Shown here: piece after piece, positions 7,448-13,090 of the stretch
Layout of the letters: each line of letters opens with the position of its first letter
How positions within the stretch are numbered: the stretch's first letter is position 1
Assembly: GCA_964407935.1 (NCBI GenBank)
Contig: CAYOXS010000137.1
Coordinates: 1 to 13,990, forward strand
Direction: 5' to 3'
DNA: 13,990 nucleotides
Source: J095 sp964407935
GTDB lineage: Bacteria > Chloroflexota > Anaerolineae > 4572-78 > J111
Notes under the pieces: model-generated
The model's database searches: none
The model's input: the letters and a program-made list of their open reading frames with translations, nothing else
What the model was told of the DNA's origin: nothing
Position numbers and translations under genes: made by a program

Positions 7448-7472
7448 TTCCTCCGGCTAACGAAAATCCGCA

Positions 7473-7488
7473 GCCTCTTCACAGAGGC
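7473..7488. promoter_or_regulatory. Inverted repeat over the -35 region, possible operator
   Basis: GCCTCT (7473-7478), four bases, AGAGGC (7483-7488): a perfect 6-bp inverted repeat. It covers the proposed -35 box of the phosphatase/kinase promoter and lies about 25 bp upstream of the lgt -35 box. No T-run follows, so a binding site is more likely than a terminator. No known regulator motif is recognised. Confidence 0.35.
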
Positions 7489-7505
7489 GGAAAATATGGT
7501 ATAAT
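7478..7505 (+). promoter_or_regulatory. Extended -10 promoter of the phosphatase/kinase gene
   Basis: TTCACA at 7478-7483, a 16-bp spacer and TATAAT at 7500-7505, preceded by TGG to give the extended -10 element TGGTATAAT. Predicted transcription starts near 7512, about 27 bases before the ATG at 7539. Confidence 0.75.
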
Positions 7506-7538
7506 GAATCGGCAAGCCGCAGTTTAGAACGGAGATTG

Positions 7539-9596
7539 ATGCTCGAGTCAGTTATTCGTCAACACCCGGAATTATTCAATAACGTTGCTAAACACTGGCA
7601 CATGATTACCGGTGCGCCGTTGCTGTTGTTTAACGTCGAGGGGCTGCCCGTGGCCAATCCGGCCAGGGTGGATGTTTCCCCCCTTGAGCCGGTCATCACC
7701 TCCCAAATTTCCGGTAACGGGCCAGCTTTTTTGCCCCACCCACCGGCGTTGATTGCCCCGATTGTCTACAAAAATCAAACCGAAGGCTATCTGTTTTCCC
7801 CCAACGTAACCGAACATTACAAGTCGCTGTTGCGGTGGGTGGTTGACGATGTTCTTGAGCGTGTCATCGATTTTTACACCATGCAGTCCATGACTGATGA
7901 GCTGATTGGCGCATGGGATCAGTTGGAATTGATCTTTCGGGTTACGGATAACCTGGCCCTGACCACCGATTTAACTTCGGTGCTGAAATCCATCCTGCTC
8001 GAAGTTAAAAAAGTGGCTCATACCGAAGATGGCTTCATTTTGCTCGATCGACCCGACTCGCTGTTGTGCGTGACCATGCAGGAGACCAGTCTTCAAGAAG
8101 TATGCAGCCCCAATCTGCTACACACCATTGGCGATTCCCGGCGGATTACCCTGCATAACACGCCAGAAAGCTGCCGCCAGTTTTGGGTGGAATGCCCCGC
8201 CACGGTGCAAAATTTGCTCGTTACCCCGCTGGTTGTGCCAGAAGATGAAATGCAGGCGGCCTTTGGCTTAATCAACAAAACAACACGCGGGTTCAACGCC
8301 GGCGATGTAAAACTGCTGGCGGCGCTGGCCCAGCAGTTGAGCACCATCATCAACAACCATTTAACCCACCACAAACTGCTGGTCAAAGAGCGCATCAGCC
8401 GCGAGCTGGAAATTGCCGCCGAAATTCAGGAAAGCCTGCTGCCCAAAAAATTGCCGCAGATGGGTGGGATTTCCATGTCGGTTTCGGCCACGCCGGCCTC
8501 TGAGGTGGGCGGCGATTTTTATGACTTTATCACGCTTGATGACCGGCACCTGACCATTGTCATGGGCGATGTTTCTGGCAAGGGCATCCCGGCCGCTATG
8601 CTCACCTCTGTGACGCGGACCATGCTGCGGGTAGAGGCCATGCGCGGCGAACCGCCGCACAAAATCATTCAACTGGCCAACAACCTGCTGTACCCGGATT
8701 TGAGCCGGGCCGAGTCATTTGTAACGGTCTTTGTGGCCACGCTCGACACCTATGAGGGCAAGCTGACGTATGCCAGCGCCGGCCACACCCCGGTGCTGTT
8801 GTGGCGGGCCAAAACACAAAAGATTGAGCAACTCAAGGCCACCTCGCTGCCCATTGGCATTTTTAACCTGCCAGAAAACCGCTCGCGCACCATCGAGCTG
8901 GGAGCGGGCGATACGCTGGTATTGTACACCGATGGCATCACCGAGGCTCAATCGCCCAACCAGGATTTTTTTGGATTGAACCGGCTCAGCTACATTGTTG
9001 AATCCCGGGGCGGCGACCCCCCCGAAGCGTTGCAGCAATTCATTCAGGCCGAGGTCAACAGTTTTCGACGCAATGCGGCCTGGCAGGATGACGCCACGCT
9101 GCTGGTTTTAAAAACGCTCACCCGTTCTGAAAGCAGTACCCCGCAGAATATTTCAACCGTGGTTAAAACCATCAATTTTAATTACCCGGCCAACATGGAT
9201 TATCTCAGCGAAATCTCTCAAAAAGTGGCCAGTTCCTGCCGCGAACTTTCCGGGCTGCCGGGCGGGTCACGCGGCGATGATTTCATCTACCTCATTGAAC
9301 TGGCCATTTCTGAGATTTGCACAAACATTGTTAAACATGCCTACGCCCACAGCACCGGCCACATTAAGGGGCAGGTTACGCTGCTCAATAACGGCGTTCA
9401 GCTAGACATTTACGACACCGGCAAAGGGTTTGATCCAAACACCATTCCTCAACCGCAGGCAGACCCCAATAACCTGCGCGAGGGCGGCTACGGATTACAC
9501 ATTGTGCGGCAAATTATGGATGTTGTGTCTTACGAATGCGATCCAGATGATGGGAATCACTGGCACTTGATCAAATTCTTGCCCAGTCAAAAATAG
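7539..9596 (+). CDS. GAF-SpoIIE phosphatase-RsbW-type kinase, partner-switch regulator
   Basis: A 685-residue soluble protein joining two opposing enzymes. Residues 1-120 are an unassigned, probably sensory region; about 135-275 fit a GAF domain. A helical linker (285-305, RISRELEIAAEIQESLLPKKLP) is typical of RsbU-type phosphatases. The PP2C/SpoIIE domain (312-527) keeps its metal motifs: EVGGDFYDF with D326, MGDVSGKG with D344, YTDG with D465, and QDDATLL with D517-D518. The C-terminal HATPase domain (545-683) is RsbW-like: E592 and N596 in EICTNIVKHAYA, DTGKG (626-630) and GGYGLHIV (649-656). In the family the phosphatase dephosphorylates STAS antagonists and the kinase phosphorylates them; two STAS genes follow directly. 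The ATG at 7539 follows GGAG by four bases; the in-frame TTG at 7536 is too close to that site. Domain calls are firm; the signal and final target are unknown. Confidence 0.93.
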   Translation: MLESVIRQHPELFNNVAKHWHMITGAPLLLFNVEGLPVANPARVDVSPLEPVITSQISGNGPAFLPHPPALIAPIVYKNQTEGYLFSPNVTEHYKSLLRWVVDDVLERVIDFYTMQSMTDELIGAWDQLELIFRVTDNLALTTDLTSVLKSILLEVKKVAHTEDGFILLDRPDSLLCVTMQETSLQEVCSPNLLHTIGDSRRITLHNTPESCRQFWVECPATVQNLLVTPLVVPEDEMQAAFGLINKTTRGFNAGDVKLLAALAQQLSTIINNHLTHHKLLVKERISRELEIAAEIQESLLPKKLPQMGGISMSVSATPASEVGGDFYDFITLDDRHLTIVMGDVSGKGIPAAMLTSVTRTMLRVEAMRGEPPHKIIQLANNLLYPDLSRAESFVTVFVATLDTYEGKLTYASAGHTPVLLWRAKTQKIEQLKATSLPIGIFNLPENRSRTIELGAGDTLVLYTDGITEAQSPNQDFFGLNRLSYIVESRGGDPPEALQQFIQAEVNSFRRNAAWQDDATLLVLKTLTRSESSTPQNISTVVKTINFNYPANMDYLSEISQKVASSCRELSGLPGGSRGDDFIYLIELAISEICTNIVKHAYAHSTGHIKGQVTLLNNGVQLDIYDTGKGFDPNTIPQPQADPNNLREGGYGLHIVRQIMDVVSYECDPDDGNHWHLIKFLPSQK

Positions 9597-9608
9597 CCGG
9601 CCCGTAAA

Positions 9609-9637
9609 TTGCATGGAATTTCCATAACGATTACAAT
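9609..9637 (+). promoter_or_regulatory. Probable promoter of the STAS-response regulator genes
   Basis: TTGCAT at 9609-9614, a 17-bp spacer and TACAAT at 9632-9637. The -10 box is good and the -35 box weak. It lies in the 128-base gap after the phosphatase/kinase gene. That gap has no terminator, so the STAS genes could be read both from here and by read-through. Confidence 0.5.
9613..9625. promoter_or_regulatory. Dyad in the promoter spacer, possible operator
   Basis: ATGGAA-T-TTCCAT is a perfect 6-bp inverted repeat around one base. It overlaps the end of the proposed -35 box and the spacer. A bound protein here would block the promoter. The regulator is unknown. Confidence 0.35.
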
Positions 9638-9698
9638 GAACCCGTCATTTCTACCCCATTTCCAACAAATCATTAACGTGCAGTAAAATTCTACAGTT

Positions 9699-9720
9699 TG
9701 CCCGGTAACGGGCAGGAGGA
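9699..9720 (+). promoter_or_regulatory. Tetraloop hairpin abutting a strong ribosome binding site
   Basis: TGCCCG (9699-9704), loop GTAA, CGGGCA (9709-9714). This is a 6-bp stem closed by a GNRA-type tetraloop, which is stable in RNA. It runs straight into the ribosome site AGGAGGA (9714-9720), five to six bases before the ATG at 9725. It overlaps that site by only one base, so it may tune or protect the leader rather than hide the site. The strong site decides the ATG at 9725 over an in-frame TTG at 9698. Confidence 0.5.
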
Positions 9721-9724
9721 ACCG

Positions 9725-10069
9725 ATGGAAATTGTAACCAAATCGGTATCACCAGATGTGAGTGTTGTTTTGTTTAACGGTGCGTTGAATGCTCGCTCTG
9801 CGGAGGATGCCAAACAAACCTTCAGAAACCTGGCCGAACAGGGCGTAACCCAGGTCGTTGTTGATTTGCACCAGGTTCCGTTTATCGACAGTTCTGGCCT
9901 GGCGGCGCTGGTATCCGGCCTGAAAACTCTGGGCGGCGAGGCAGCCAACCTCAAGCTGGCCGCGCCGCAATCGCAGGCGCGCCTGCTGTTTGAGCTGACT
10001 ATGTTTGATCGTGTGTTTGAAATCCACGATGACGTTGACGAAGCGCTCGGCACCCTGGCTAAAAGCTGA
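9725..10069 (+). CDS. STAS-domain anti-sigma factor antagonist (RsbV/SpoIIAA-like), copy 1
   Basis: A 114-residue single STAS domain. The strand-helix pattern opens with SVVLFNGALNARSAEDAK, and the core motif VPFIDSSGLAALVSGL places the expected phospho-acceptor at S56, directly after D55, as in SpoIIAA and RsbV. In that family the unphosphorylated protein captures a kinase/anti-sigma factor and phosphorylation releases it. Its likely kinase and phosphatase are both in the protein encoded just upstream. The start is fixed by the strong AGGAGGA site; the longer TTG-started frame would overlap it. Sequence similarity with the next gene, including the LTMxDRVFxIH segment near residue 91, shows the two are tandem paralogues. 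The direct target is unknown. Confidence 0.92.
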   Translation: MEIVTKSVSPDVSVVLFNGALNARSAEDAKQTFRNLAEQGVTQVVVDLHQVPFIDSSGLAALVSGLKTLGGEAANLKLAAPQSQARLLFELTMFDRVFEIHDDVDEALGTLAKS

Positions 10070-10083
10070 AAGAACGTATTACA

Positions 10084-10422
10084 ATGAAAGTATCGCATCA
10101 GTTGCTTGACCGGGATATTACTCTGGTTGACCTTGATGGCCGGCTCGACGCCAGAACCTGTACTGATGTTAAAAACTCAATTTCCCAACTGCTGCGAGAC
10201 GGCCATCTGAAGATTATCGTCAACCTGGAAAAAGTGCCTTTTATCGATAGCGCCGGGCTGGTAGCGTTGGTCAGCGGCCTGCGGATGGCCAATGAAACGC
10301 ACGGCCAAATGGTATTGTGTGGCGCGCAGCCACAAGCACAAGTGGTATTCAGGTTGACAATGCTGGACCGGGTCTTTTCGATTCATCCCTCACAGGTTGA
10401 AGCCCAACAAAGTTTTGCGTAA
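10084..10422 (+). CDS. STAS-domain anti-sigma factor antagonist, copy 2
   Basis: A 112-residue single STAS domain starting 14 bases after copy 1, so very likely in the same transcript. The motif VPFIDSAGLVALVSGL puts the phosphorylatable serine at S56, the same position as in copy 1, but with Ala instead of Ser at residue 57. The two proteins share the core and the LTMxDRVFxIH segment but differ in the N-terminal strands and helix (ITLVDLDGRLDARTCTDVK). That is enough to allow different partners or different affinity for the upstream phosphatase/kinase. The ribosome site is weak (GAAAG region about 10-15 bases before the ATG), so it may be translated less than copy 1. Confidence 0.92.
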   Translation: MKVSHQLLDRDITLVDLDGRLDARTCTDVKNSISQLLRDGHLKIIVNLEKVPFIDSAGLVALVSGLRMANETHGQMVLCGAQPQAQVVFRLTMLDRVFSIHPSQVEAQQSFA

Positions 10423-10433
10423 CCGGAAAAACT

Positions 10434-10817
10434 GTGACAGCAAGAATTCTTATTATTGATGATGCATTGCATATTCGGCGGCTCATTTCCAGAATGTTGC
10501 AGATGGCTGGCTACACCGTAATGGAAGCCGCCGATGGCCGGGAAGGGCTGCAAACGTTGAAACTGCACAAGCCCGATGTGGTCACGTGCGATATTTCTAT
10601 GCCGGTAATGGACGGCTACGAGTTTTTGCAGGCCGCCAAAACCGATCCCGATGTAGCTGATATTCCGGTGATTATTGTTACGGCCATTGGCCAGGAAGAA
10701 GAAACAGCCCGGGCTCGCTCGCTGGGGGCCGATGCCTGCCTGACCAAGCCGTTTAGCTCCAGCCATTTGCTGGAAGTGATCCAGCTTTTGCAGGAATCTC
10801 ACACTCAATCAATTTGA
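10434..10817 (+). CDS. Single-domain response regulator (CheY-like)
   Basis: A 127-residue receiver domain with no output domain. All key residues are present: the acidic pair D9-D10 (ILIIDDA), the phospho-acceptor D53 in CDISMPVMDGYEFL, the switch T83 (VTA) and K105 in LTKPF. It should be phosphorylatable, unlike the degenerate receiver at 229. It starts with GTG, 11 bases after the stop of STAS copy 2, with a weak ribosome site, and ends the cluster. The context suggests it feeds a two-component signal into the partner switch, perhaps by protein contact with the phosphatase/kinase. Its histidine kinase is not next to it; the kinase at 2727 is one candidate in the window. Confidence 0.94.
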   Translation: MTARILIIDDALHIRRLISRMLQMAGYTVMEAADGREGLQTLKLHKPDVVTCDISMPVMDGYEFLQAAKTDPDVADIPVIIVTAIGQEEETARARSLGADACLTKPFSSSHLLEVIQLLQESHTQSI

Positions 10818-10860
10818 AGCGCGTTCATACGAACCGTTAAAAAGAACAGTACGTTTACAA

Positions 10861-10956
10861 ATGTCACTCTGAGCGAAGCGAAGAGTCCCCGCAATTTTAT
10901 ATGTTCGACCGGGTTCCGGGGGATTCTTCGCTCCCATTGGTCGCTCAGAATGACAT
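10861..10956. mobile_element. Palindromic intergenic repeat, MITE-like, no coding capacity
   Basis: Two 30-base arms form an imperfect palindrome. The left arm (10861-10890) begins ATGTCACTCTGAGCGA. The right arm, read on the minus strand from 10956, begins ATGTCATTCTGAGCGA. The arms agree at 28 of 30 positions, but the right arm carries eight extra bases (CCAATGGG on the minus strand; 10933-10940) between its two halves. The 28-base middle is not repeated. I recall very similar TCATTCTGAGCGAAGCGAAGAATC palindromes as common intergenic repeats in Chloroflexota and some other phyla, with the eight-base insertion as a known variant form. It lies 43 bases after the response regulator gene. Confidence 0.75.
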
Positions 10957-10993
10957 AAGCAGCCCAATGTAATCAGCACAAAACACTGAAAAG

Positions 10994-11021
10994 AAAAAGC
11001 CGGGTGTTTCCCGGCTTTTTT
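10994..11021. terminator. Bidirectional intrinsic terminator
   Basis: A5, GCCGGG (10999-11004), loop TGTTT, CCCGGC (11010-11015), T6. It lies just beyond the stop codon of the minus-strand isomerase gene and also ends plus-strand transcription from the STAS-response regulator cluster. Confidence 0.9.
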
Positions 11022-11028
11022 GTTTTTA

Positions 11029-11784
11029 CTACGCCAGCATCTGCTGCAAGTTCTCCAAACTGGTCCGCAGGCTGTCAAACGGGTCGCCGGGACAAATATC
11101 CTGTTCAATAATGTACCACTGGGTGCGGCCCGTTTCCGCCGCTTTAAAGATAGAGGCCCAATCCAGCGTGCCGCTGCCAACCTCGGCAAAGGTGGGCGGT
11201 GAGGTGCGGGTCATGTCTTTTAAATGGAGCAGCGGCACCCGCCCGACCCATTTTGAAATATACGCGGCCGGGTTTTCACCGCCATATTTCAGCCAGTAAG
11301 TGTCGGCTTCAAGCTGGAGGTTTTCCGGGCTGGTCTCTTGCAACAATATATCGAGCGCGGAGCCGCTGGCAAATTTTCGCAGCTCAAAATCGTGGTGATG
11401 GTAGCATAGTTGCAGGCCGTTGGCCCGGCATTCTGCCCCAACCCGGTTGAGCAGTTTGGCCAGCTCGCGGTAAGTGATCTCGTCGCCGCGTTCATCCGGG
11501 GCCAGCCACGGGCAGACCAGATAGGTTGCCCCCAGCGCGCGGTAGGTTTCAATTTGCTGCTGGAGCCGATATTTCAGATCAGATAACGGCACGTGCGCGC
11601 TCACGCAGCGCAGTTCCAAATCCGACAGCAGTTGGGCCAGCGCGGCGGTATCCATATTAAACGTGCCGGCCAGTTCAACACCGCTAAATCCCAGCTCTGC
11701 GACGCGTTTGAGTGTGCCCGGAAAATCCTGGGCAGAGGCGTCTCTAACAGTATACATTTGGGCAGCAATTGGCAGATTGCTCAT
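11029..11784 (-). CDS. Sugar phosphate isomerase/epimerase family TIM-barrel protein
   Basis: A 251-residue cytosolic protein of the xylose isomerase-like TIM-barrel family (PF01261), which includes IolE, IolI and several sugar epimerases. Metal-site segments are visible: VSAH (H64), LCYHHHDFEL (H129-H131, E134), QLEADTYWL (D161), LLHLKDM (H187) and WYIIEQD (E227), as well as FAEVGSGTLDW. These fit a divalent-metal isomerase, dehydratase or epimerase, but the substrate cannot be read from sequence. The start is the ATG at 11784, seven bases after GGAGG. An in-frame ATG seven codons earlier lies before that ribosome site. ATGA overlaps the stop of the oxidoreductase gene by four bases, so the two are translationally coupled and probably act on the same sugar or polyol. 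A terminator follows immediately. Confidence 0.88.
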   Translation of the reverse strand: MSNLPIAAQMYTVRDASAQDFPGTLKRVAELGFSGVELAGTFNMDTAALAQLLSDLELRCVSAHVPLSDLKYRLQQQIETYRALGATYLVCPWLAPDERGDEITYRELAKLLNRVGAECRANGLQLCYHHHDFELRKFASGSALDILLQETSPENLQLEADTYWLKYGGENPAAYISKWVGRVPLLHLKDMTRTSPPTFAEVGSGTLDWASIFKAAETGRTQWYIIEQDICPGDPFDSLRTSLENLQQMLA

Positions 11785-12875
11785 TGTTGATCCTCCATGG
11801 CCCACTCCATTGGCCGGGGTGGGGTAAATTCTGATTCAATGGTGACGGGTTGTTGGGTTTCCATCGAACTGGAAATGGCGCACAGAATTTCAACCACGTG
11901 CGCTGCTTGCTCGCCGGTGGCCCGATGCGGCCGGCCTTCGGTAATGGCCTGGGCCATATCCAGCACCGCCCGGCCCCACTCCACTTTGCGCGGACCATCA
12001 AACGGCGGTTTGATCCACGGCACCGGCTGGTATTCCTGGCCAAACTCGGCGTATTCCACAGTTCCGTTGAAATCGTGCCAGGTAGACAGGTACAACGAAC
12101 CCGCATCGCCGTGAAATTCAATGCCGGATTTTTGCTTGTTGTGAAACCCAACGTAAAAGTTGCAGGTTAATCGGGCCAGCGTGCCGTTGGCCAGCTCAAC
12201 AGCAGCAACAACAAAATCCGGGGTGGTCACCTGGAACGGCTCCCCGGCTTTGGTCAGCCGGTCGGCCTTTAAAATTGTGCCAAACGCCGAAACCCGGCGG
12301 GCCGGGCCGAACATCGTTGTGAGCAGGGTGAGCGGATACACGCCCACATCAAACAACGGGCCAACCTGATAAAACGGCGCCGGGGCGGGGTGCCAGCTTT
12401 CAATACGGCCCCAGTTGACCTCGGCGTAAGCCAGCCGCACCGGCCCCAGCCGCCCCTCGCGGATGACTTTCCAGGCGGTTTGCTGGCCTTCACCCATAAA
12501 AGTAAAGGGCGAGCAGCCCAGCCGCAGCCCTTTTTCGCTGGCCAATGTTACCAGCTCGCGGGCATCTTCGTAGGTCAGGGCCAGCGGTTTTTCGCTGTGG
12601 ACGTGCTTGCCGGCTTCAAGGCATTGGGCCACTACCTCTTTGTGCGCATGATGAATGGTCAAATTGACCACCAGCTCAATGCGCTCATCGGCCAGCATGC
12701 TGTCCAGCGAGGGATAGGCCCGGCAGTTGAATTTGGCGGCCAGCTCGGTGGCCCGCCGGTTGTCAATATCGGTGACTCCAATCAGTTCGATTTGTGGGTA
12801 GGTTACCAGGTTTTGGGCATAAGCTTCGGCAATGTTCCCACAACCCACAATGCCGACACCCATTTTGTTTGACAT
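11781..12875 (-). CDS. Gfo/Idh/MocA family NAD(P)-dependent oxidoreductase
   Basis: A 364-residue cytosolic dehydrogenase. The N-terminal Rossmann fold has GIVGCGNIAEAY (8-19) and the acidic D36 at the end of the second strand, which favours NAD over NADP. The family signature is HSEKPLAL (93-100, with the catalytic-region lysine K96). The substrate half includes FDVGVYPLTLL (175-185), where many members have a histidine; here it is Y180, as I recall from other family branches. Members oxidise or reduce sugars, inositols and related compounds. There is no signal peptide, so this is not a periplasmic glucose-fructose oxidoreductase. The start ATG has a good ribosome site, AAGGAG, five bases away. 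It is the first gene of a two-gene operon with the isomerase at 11029, probably for catabolism or interconversion of one carbohydrate. Confidence 0.93.
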   Translation of the reverse strand: MSNKMGVGIVGCGNIAEAYAQNLVTYPQIELIGVTDIDNRRATELAAKFNCRAYPSLDSMLADERIELVVNLTIHHAHKEVVAQCLEAGKHVHSEKPLALTYEDARELVTLASEKGLRLGCSPFTFMGEGQQTAWKVIREGRLGPVRLAYAEVNWGRIESWHPAPAPFYQVGPLFDVGVYPLTLLTTMFGPARRVSAFGTILKADRLTKAGEPFQVTTPDFVVAAVELANGTLARLTCNFYVGFHNKQKSGIEFHGDAGSLYLSTWHDFNGTVEYAEFGQEYQPVPWIKPPFDGPRKVEWGRAVLDMAQAITEGRPHRATGEQAAHVVEILCAISSSMETQQPVTIESEFTPPRPMEWAMEDQQ

Positions 12876-12961
12876 AAATTCTCCTTTGAAAATAGAATTC
12901 AGGGGTCAGGAGTCAGGAATTAGAGTGTTTTCCTGCCCCGGTTTCTAAAAGTTTGTGGCAT

Positions 12962-12987
12962 GAGTCCAAAACTACAGTTTTGGACTC
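12962..12987. repeat. Perfect 12-bp inverted repeat upstream of the oxidoreductase gene
   Basis: GAGTCCAAAACT (12962-12973), AC, AGTTTTGGACTC (12976-12987): a perfect 12-bp inverted repeat with a two-base centre. A further CAGTTTTGG copy (13022-13030) matches 12975-12983, and a small CGCT-TTC-AGCG dyad lies at 12989-12999. It is about 90 bases upstream of the oxidoreductase start and has no T-run. I think it is part of a dispersed intergenic repeat, though an operator is possible. Confidence 0.6.
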
Positions 12988-13040
12988 CGCTTTCAGCGTG
13001 AAACCCGCCCCGCCGAATTTTCAGTTTTGGCCGCAGGCTA

Positions 13041-13072
13041 AAAAAAAACCCTACAAGCATGTAGGGTTTTTT
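13041..13072 (-). terminator. Intrinsic terminator of clpC
   Basis: On the plus strand A8, CCCTACA (13049-13055), loop AGCA, TGTAGGG (13060-13066), T6. Read on the minus strand it is a 7-bp stem followed by T8, starting about 20 bases after the clpC stop codon. The A- and T-runs on both sides make it potentially bidirectional. Confidence 0.9.
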
Positions 13073-13090
13073 GAGGCCAAACGAAAAAAC

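Noticed and set aside
9698..9724. TTG start for STAS copy 1
   Set aside because: It would translate through the hairpin and the AGGAGGA site; the ATG at 9725 is well placed and gives the normal family length.
10383..11028. Possible attachment site or transposon boundary around the palindromic repeat
   Set aside because: No integrase, transposase, tRNA or target-site duplication is visible and the flanking genes are intact.
10809..11189. A 126-codon minus-strand frame across the repeat and the end of the isomerase gene
   Set aside because: It runs through the palindromic repeat and the terminator and overlaps a firm gene in another frame.
12390..12872. A 160-codon plus-strand frame antisense to the oxidoreductase, and a similar 186-codon frame antisense to clpC (13250-13810)
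   Set aside because: Both lie wholly within strongly recognised genes on the other strand and encode no known motif; long shadow frames are expected in GC-rich genes.
12905..12918. Tandem GTCAGGA repeat (two units)
   Set aside because: Two seven-base units are too few to call a functional repeat; no CRISPR-like spacing or further copies are seen.
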